A DNA stretch of 64,000 nt from JBOICV01 sp050740255 (GTDB taxonomy: Bacteria; Pseudomonadota; Gammaproteobacteria; Nevskiales; JBOICV01), in contig JBOICV010000171.1 in the NCBI GenBank assembly GCA_050740255.1, forward strand, positions 1 to 64,000, read 5' to 3'. A model generated the notes under the pieces. It saw only the letters and a program-made list of their open reading frames with translations. It made no database searches and was not told the DNA's origin. Positions 59,772 through 64,000 of this stretch are shown here, piece by piece. The translations under genes and the position numbers were made by a program. Numbering within the stretch: position 1 is the first letter of the stretch; each line of letters opens with the position of its first letter.

Positions 59772-60851
59772 TCAGCGCAGGGGTGGCGTCCAGCTAAACC
59801 CGAGCGTTAGCGAGGCGTAGTTCGCATCTTTGTGGCTCAAAGCATCGCTCACATAGCCGAGCGACAGGCCTTTCCAGTTGAGATGCAGGCCGATGGCCGT
59901 CTCGACCGGGAAGACATCCACTCCCATCGAGAAGTCTTGCCGAATCTGCCATGTGCCGGACGCCACTGGAAACAGACGCATTGGCGTAATTCTGACGGCC
60001 GCTTCGAAGCTGGCGGCGCCGCTGGTATAGCCCAAAACGGCTTGTCCGCGTGGTGGCAGGCGCTGGCTGAAGTCACGCCTGCCTTCCCGTCCGCTGAAGG
60101 TCGGGTTAAAACGCACGAAACCGTCCGCGTCAAATTCGCGGTTATCCGACTGCCCACTCCCGGCCGTGAACGGTGCGTCCTGCCACTCGATCCGGCCCAG
60201 CAGGTCCTGCGCACGCAGCTTGATATACCAGCGTTCATTCAGGGCGTACGACAGCGCCACGTCCAGACTGGCGCCGCGGCCCTGCGGGCGGCTGACACGC
60301 CGGTCGAGCAGTTTGTCCTCAGTGTAGAAGTAGTCCAGCGCGAGCCGGTACTCGAATTGCGTATCGCTTTGGGCCACGGCCGAGCCGCTGATGCGGCCGT
60401 CCAGCAGGGAATTCGCCTGCCATAGATTCAGCGCCGGCTGAATCACGAAGCGCTCGCCCGGCCCGCTGAAGCGGCGGCCGAGTTGAAGGCCGTGCATCGC
60501 CACGTGCCGGACCTGGAGCTCCAGCCCAAACTCTTCACCCGGCCTGAATGGCAGTTCGTTCTTGACACGGTGATACAGGCGCGTCGCACCGCGGCTCGGT
60601 TCCACTTGATAAATCCGCTGGGAAATCCGCGCCATTTCCCAGGCCGCCCACCGCATACCCAGGCGGTGGCGTTCGTACAGAAAGCCGTCGCTGCCGCCCG
60701 ACAGCGGCGCCTGCCAGTCCTTGGCAAAGTGGTAAATCGGCACCGGCTCGGCGTAACCCCAAACGTCAACATCCGCATACAACGTGGGGCCGGCGCCTGC
60801 CGTAAAGGAAGCGGCGGCTAATAAACAGACACAGTAGCCAAGGTTAGTCAT
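59772..60851 (-). CDS. putative outer-membrane beta-barrel-like protein, unknown
   Basis: I do not recognise this 359-residue protein. It has a likely signal peptide (about 1-26, CLLAAASFTAGAGPTLYA) and a body of alternating polar and aromatic residues with many Tyr, Trp and Arg and short turns, typical of outer-membrane beta barrels. The C-terminal strand is LTLGFSWTPPLR and does not end in Phe. A 14-codon in-frame extension from an ATG at 60890 has a better ribosome binding site (AGGAG), but its DNA is an intrinsic terminator. I chose the ATG at 60851 for the signal peptide. Both starts remain open. Confidence 0.55.
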   Translation of the reverse strand: MTNLGYCVCLLAAASFTAGAGPTLYADVDVWGYAEPVPIYHFAKDWQAPLSGGSDGFLYERHRLGMRWAAWEMARISQRIYQVEPSRGATRLYHRVKNELPFRPGEEFGLELQVRHVAMHGLQLGRRFSGPGERFVIQPALNLWQANSLLDGRISGSAVAQSDTQFEYRLALDYFYTEDKLLDRRVSRPQGRGASLDVALSYALNERWYIKLRAQDLLGRIEWQDAPFTAGSGQSDNREFDADGFVRFNPTFSGREGRRDFSQRLPPRGQAVLGYTSGAASFEAAVRITPMRLFPVASGTWQIRQDFSMGVDVFPVETAIGLHLNWKGLSLGYVSDALSHKDANYASLTLGFSWTPPLR

Positions 60852-60854
60852 GAT

Positions 60855-60885
60855 AAAAAAGTGCCGGCCGCATCCTTCGGCCGGC
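60855..60885 (-). terminator. intrinsic terminator after the lipoprotein gene
   Basis: On the minus strand a perfect 8-bp stem GCCGGCCG/CGGCCGGC with a 7-nt loop (AAGGATG) is followed by AC and six Ts. It lies 18 bp after the stop of the lipoprotein gene and just before the start of the barrel-like gene, so it should reduce expression of the latter. Confidence 0.85.
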
Positions 60886-60903
60886 GCCATGCCCCCATTT
60901 CTC

Positions 60904-62244
60904 CTAGCCCAGCGTTTCGAACGTACCGTCAATGTAGCGGATCAGGATTACCCCATCGCTGGTTTCCTCAAGCGTGCCGACTTGCACGCCGTCCACCGTG
61001 ACCGCGCCGATCACACCCGGCCCACCGGATGCGGGCGTGAATATCATCTCCGCGCCGCTTTCGTTGCGCGCGATGATACGGCTGATCTCCTCCGGGTTGG
61101 CGGCGGCGTTCTCGACAATCAGCGTGACCACCATGGTCGCGCGCGTCAGCACCGCCGTGACATTGCCGACAGGCGTGCCATCCTCCTCCCCCACCGCGGG
61201 ATTGCTGGCACCCAACAGGTTCACGGTGACGCTAGCCTGCTGAGCGGGTTGTCCGGCCAGGCTGACGTTGGCGGTAATGCCGAACGCACCGACGATGAAG
61301 TTGGTGCTGGTGAGCGGGCCATTCGGATTGAAGCTGCGCCCATTGCTCATGCTCCAGTCCAGGCTGACGCTTTCACTCTCGTTGACGTCGCGCACCGTGC
61401 CGCTGAGGCGGAACGCATCCAGATTAAACACCGGCTCGGCCGTGCCGCAGGCCGTGCTGGTACAACGCAATACCCCGGCCGCCAATAAGCCCTCAATGGT
61501 GACCGGATTCGCCCCGCCCAAAGACTCCAGCTTGGCTGGACCGGTGAAGTCAGCTTCATCCACGTCTGCTTCGCGGTTGCCCGGATCGTTCTGCGGGTTT
61601 GCGACCTTCTTGATTACAAGACCTGCAGGACCGCTGGCATTGCCGAGGGTCATACGGGCCTGGATCGCCCCGCATCCAACCGACTCAACCATGCCCGCCA
61701 GCGAGGCGGTCAGCGTCGTGATCGCATTGTTGTTCTGGCTGGTCTCACGCGGCGCCACCGCGTCCAGGGCAACCGTGCTGTCGGCCACGCGGCCGTCAAT
61801 GTCCAGCTTGTCGTGACCCGCCGGCGTATTGGGTGTGATCACGATGTTCGCGGTCTGCGGATTCTGGCCGGAATCCGTTGACATGAACGCGCAGGACGTC
61901 GGCCCGTTGTAGGTCGGCGTGTCGTCGCCATTCGGGTCGGCGAAGGTGTCATAGCAATCGCCGATGGCCTGCGCCAAATCCCCCAGCCGGCTGCCGACAC
62001 ATTCCCGCGCCACCTCGGTGCTATCCGCGGCGGTTTGGATTTGCTGGCCGAACATATCCATCGGCTGTTCCAGACCGTCCGTGGAACCCGCAATCGTCCG
62101 CACCTCGGCGACCAACGCCTTGGCCTCCGCTACCCCTCCCGAGGGCCCTCCCGAGGGCGGATCATCGTCGCTACCGCCACCACCGCACGCCATCAGTCCG
62201 CTACATATCATCGTTACTGCTATCCACCGCATATTGTGTTTCAT
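60904..62244 (-). CDS. predicted lipoprotein, unknown
   Basis: The 446-residue protein begins with a lipoprotein signal (MKHNMRWIAVTMICSGLMAC) with Cys20 as lipid anchor, then a flexible GGGGSDDD/Pro-Gly linker. The mature part is rich in Asn, Thr, Ser and Asp with few Lys, and shows repeated strand-like segments (for instance VSLDWSMSNGRSFNPN, ITANVSLAGQPAQQASVTVN). No known domain is recognised. It follows the kelch gene with a 115-bp gap and is followed by an intrinsic terminator. A surface or outer-membrane location is inferred. Confidence 0.6.
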   Translation of the reverse strand: MKHNMRWIAVTMICSGLMACGGGGSDDDPPSGGPSGGVAEAKALVAEVRTIAGSTDGLEQPMDMFGQQIQTAADSTEVARECVGSRLGDLAQAIGDCYDTFADPNGDDTPTYNGPTSCAFMSTDSGQNPQTANIVITPNTPAGHDKLDIDGRVADSTVALDAVAPRETSQNNNAITTLTASLAGMVESVGCGAIQARMTLGNASGPAGLVIKKVANPQNDPGNREADVDEADFTGPAKLESLGGANPVTIEGLLAAGVLRCTSTACGTAEPVFNLDAFRLSGTVRDVNESESVSLDWSMSNGRSFNPNGPLTSTNFIVGAFGITANVSLAGQPAQQASVTVNLLGASNPAVGEEDGTPVGNVTAVLTRATMVVTLIVENAAANPEEISRIIARNESGAEMIFTPASGGPGVIGAVTVDGVQVGTLEETSDGVILIRYIDGTFETLG

Positions 62245-62359
62245 CGTCTCCTCCCGCCTGAATGTTTAGAAATGGGTACCACTGTTCATCACCGCAAAAA
62301 TCCCCCCGTTTCCCATCTACCACCTCCCACAAATGCAAGCGTCTCGCTCGTATAGAAAA

Positions 62360-63718
62360 TCAGTGGTAAATATCACTGAGCCGGTCCCATAAACTGGGCT
62401 TGGCGGGCGTCAGCGAGTCGCAGCCTTCGATCGCAACTCCGTCGAAAGTGCGTCCGTCCAGGCAGGCCTGTGTGTCACTGCCGTCTATTCCGGTTTCGCG
62501 CTTCTCGAAGTGCAGTACGACATCTGCGTCGCCATCCCGATCCACGTCTTTGACATGAGCGCGGTTATGCGCTTCGCTGCAGTCGCGCTCGCTCGGCACC
62601 TCGGCGTCCCCGAAACAGACAGTGGCGACATCAATTCGCCGTGCATCGAAATCGGTTGTGGTCAGCACCGCAACCGAAATTACCTCCTTCGGCTTGAGGT
62701 TTAAGAGGTGCGTAGCGCTGCCGCGCTTGATCTTGATAGTCACCACGAGCGGCGCGGGGATAGCGGTAAATGACTCAACCGACGCCAAAAGGTTTCCTGG
62801 AATGTCAGCGCCACCGATAGCGTAGAGCGTGCTACCGACAACAGCCGTCGCCAGCCCGTTGCGTGCCGTCAACATGGACGTCGAGCTGGTCCAGCTGTCT
62901 GTGCTCGGGTCGTAAACCTCAACTGTGTCAAGCGCGTTGTTTGTGGCGGTTTGCCCGCCCGCTACGTAAATCTTTCCGTTCAGGACCCCCGCCGACAGAA
63001 GTTGTCTTGGCGTTGGCATCGCCGAACCGCTGCTCCAGGTATCTGTCGCCGGATCGTAAACCTCAACGATTCCGGACTCGGCAAATGCCTGGGACTGGCC
63101 GCCGATCACATAGAGCTTCCCATCCACCACCGCCCCCGCGACAAAAGTGCGCGGCGTCGGCATGGATGCCTTCGAAGACCAAGTGTCACTGACGGGATCG
63201 TAAACCTCGAGCGTGTCCAATGGCGTGCAGGGACCGCATTGACGCATGCCGCCGGCCACGTACAGCTTCCCGCCAATGACGCCTGCGGCTGTACTGTTGC
63301 GCGAAGAGGGCATCGGCGCCCGCGTAGTCCAGGTGTCGGTAAGCGGATCGTAGACTTCCAGCAGGCCGGTGACGCCGGGGATGCAATCTGAATTGAGGCA
63401 GCCCCCCACAACGTAAAGCTTGCCGTCAATGACACCACCGGACGCAAGGGCACGGCCACTGGGCGTCGGCGTCAGGTTGGACCAGGTATCGGTAACAGGG
63501 TTGTATACCTCGCTGGCAGTCTTGCCGGCAGACCCTGACCCACCCATGGCATAAATCCGGCCGTCAATCGCAGCGGCGACCAGGGCAACACGATCGTTGT
63601 TCATCGGGGCTTTAGCCGTCCAGCTCCCCACCGAAAGAGCCGCCGGACTTACCCCAAGGGCTAAGCAGACCAGCGGTATGCGCACCAGCATCATCCGAGC
63701 AGTGGTTTCGCGTTTCAT
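62360..63718 (-). CDS. secreted kelch-repeat propeller protein
   Basis: The 452-residue protein has a signal peptide (about 1-29) and six kelch repeats (about 38-330), each with the GG doublet and the EVYDPxTDTW strand, such as DGKLYVVGG and LEVYDPLTDTW. They should form a six-bladed propeller. Residues about 338-440 form a second domain with VTIKIKRG, NLKPKEVISVAVLTTTDFDA, VCFG, and VKDVDRDGDADVVLHF, a calcium-loop-like Asp pattern seen at the ends of many secreted bacterial proteins. The ATG follows GAGGAGG by 7 nt. The ligand is unknown. Confidence 0.75.
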   Translation of the reverse strand: MKRETTARMMLVRIPLVCLALGVSPAALSVGSWTAKAPMNNDRVALVAAAIDGRIYAMGGSGSAGKTASEVYNPVTDTWSNLTPTPSGRALASGGVIDGKLYVVGGCLNSDCIPGVTGLLEVYDPLTDTWTTRAPMPSSRNSTAAGVIGGKLYVAGGMRQCGPCTPLDTLEVYDPVSDTWSSKASMPTPRTFVAGAVVDGKLYVIGGQSQAFAESGIVEVYDPATDTWSSGSAMPTPRQLLSAGVLNGKIYVAGGQTATNNALDTVEVYDPSTDSWTSSTSMLTARNGLATAVVGSTLYAIGGADIPGNLLASVESFTAIPAPLVVTIKIKRGSATHLLNLKPKEVISVAVLTTTDFDARRIDVATVCFGDAEVPSERDCSEAHNRAHVKDVDRDGDADVVLHFEKRETGIDGSDTQACLDGRTFDGVAIEGCDSLTPAKPSLWDRLSDIYH

Positions 63719-63775
63719 GGCACTGACCTCCTCGTTATCGTTCGCTGAGGATGGACGCGGCGCTCGTCCCGCACC

Positions 63776-63868
63776 ATTAGCCAGAGGTCTTAGCCAAGGT
63801 CTTAAGACTTTCGGCTAATTCGGAGGCACTAAAACTAGCCACATGGCCAATTTCGCTGGAAGCGAAAT
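63776..63868. promoter_or_regulatory. paired dyads upstream of the kelch gene
   Basis: This stretch holds two structures. ATTAGCC (63776-63782) and GGCTAAT (63813-63819) are inverted around two AGGTCTTA copies. ATTTCGCT-GGA-AGCGAAAT (63850-63868) is a tight hairpin. They could be operators or leader hairpins for the kelch gene or a rightward gene. No regulator is adjacent. Confidence 0.35.
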
Positions 63869-63965
63869 CAATCTAAGGTATTGCCATTCAGTGGGGACCA
63901 CCCGCGATGGATGCCTTCGCTCTCAACGCCACTACAATGCCAGTACAAGGGCTGGGGGAGCGCAC

Positions 63966-64000
63966 GTGGGCGCGACGACCGACGATGCAAAACAACGCGC
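63966..64000 (+). CDS. possible start of a gene cut by the window end
   Basis: A GTG at 63966 follows GGGGGAG by 5 nt, a good ribosome binding site, and the frame is open to the window end (VGATTDDAKQR). An ATG at 63907 in another frame is also open. Only 11 codons are visible, so nothing more can be said. Confidence 0.25.
   Translation, partial: MGATTDDAKQR

Overview
This window is a GC-rich (about 60% by eye) stretch of chromosome that reads as a gammaproteobacterium, probably a deep-branching chemotroph-like lineage (an Acidiferrobacterales/Chromatiales-type affiliation is a guess). The evidence is gene order. It holds leuCDB-asd-fimV-truA-trpF..accD-folC-dedD-cvpA-purF-metZ, yebC-ruvCAB-ybgC-tolQRAB-pal-cpoB-queE, nnr-tsaE-amiC-mutL..miaA-hfq-hflXKC-DUF2065..purA, and pcnB-folK-panBC..pgi. 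All are classic gammaproteobacterial neighbourhoods. No CRISPR array, prophage, insertion sequence or rRNA was seen. One tRNA, tRNA-Glu(CTC), is present. The first and possibly the last gene are cut by the window edge.

Layout. 1-1340 (+): 3' end of an alpha/beta hydrolase, then a short AT-richer accessory patch (a membrane protein and an overlapping DUF4160/DUF2442 pair). 1348-6203 (-): pyrD, a 390-bp block of nested dispersed repeats, then a long FabG-type reductase followed by an ABC1/UbiB-like kinase. 6477-9731 (+): two membrane-anchored Pro/Ala/Glu-rich proteins, dusA and lpxH. 9829-26642 (-): metZ, purF, cvpA, a SPOR protein, folC, accD, trpA, trpB, trpF, truA, fimV, asd, leuB, leuD and leuC, with a LysR regulator divergent from leuC. 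27655-33728 (-): queE, the tol-pal operon and ybgC. 33790-36681 (-): ruvBAC and yebC. 36753-40986 (-): lpd, purA, hisZ and DUF2065. 41002-53299 (-): hflC, hflK, hflX, hfq, miaA, an M48 protease and DUF898 pair, mutL, amiC, tsaE and nnr. 53301-59594 (-): pgi, panD, panC, panB, DUF3293, folK and pcnB. 59669: tRNA-Glu. 59772-63718 (-): a putative secreted or surface set (kelch-propeller protein, lipoprotein, beta-barrel-like protein).

Functionally, most of the window is housekeeping: pyrimidine, purine, Trp, Leu, Met, pantothenate and folate synthesis, malonyl-CoA and lipid A synthesis, Holliday-junction and mismatch repair, tRNA modification, envelope constriction and Hfq/HflKC regulation. The clearest regulatory find is a SAM-II riboswitch upstream of metZ. 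It has its own promoter, whose -35 box lies on the purF stop codon, and an intrinsic terminator whose stem and loop contain a 7-nt segment complementary to the aptamer, suggesting a transcriptional on/off switch. A second pattern is that three REP-like palindromic repeats each supply the TAG stop codon of the gene before them (leuB, leuC, panB). The least explained coding regions are the Pro-rich pair, the DUF898-M48 insertion in the mutL-miaA operon, and the terminal kelch/lipoprotein/barrel set.
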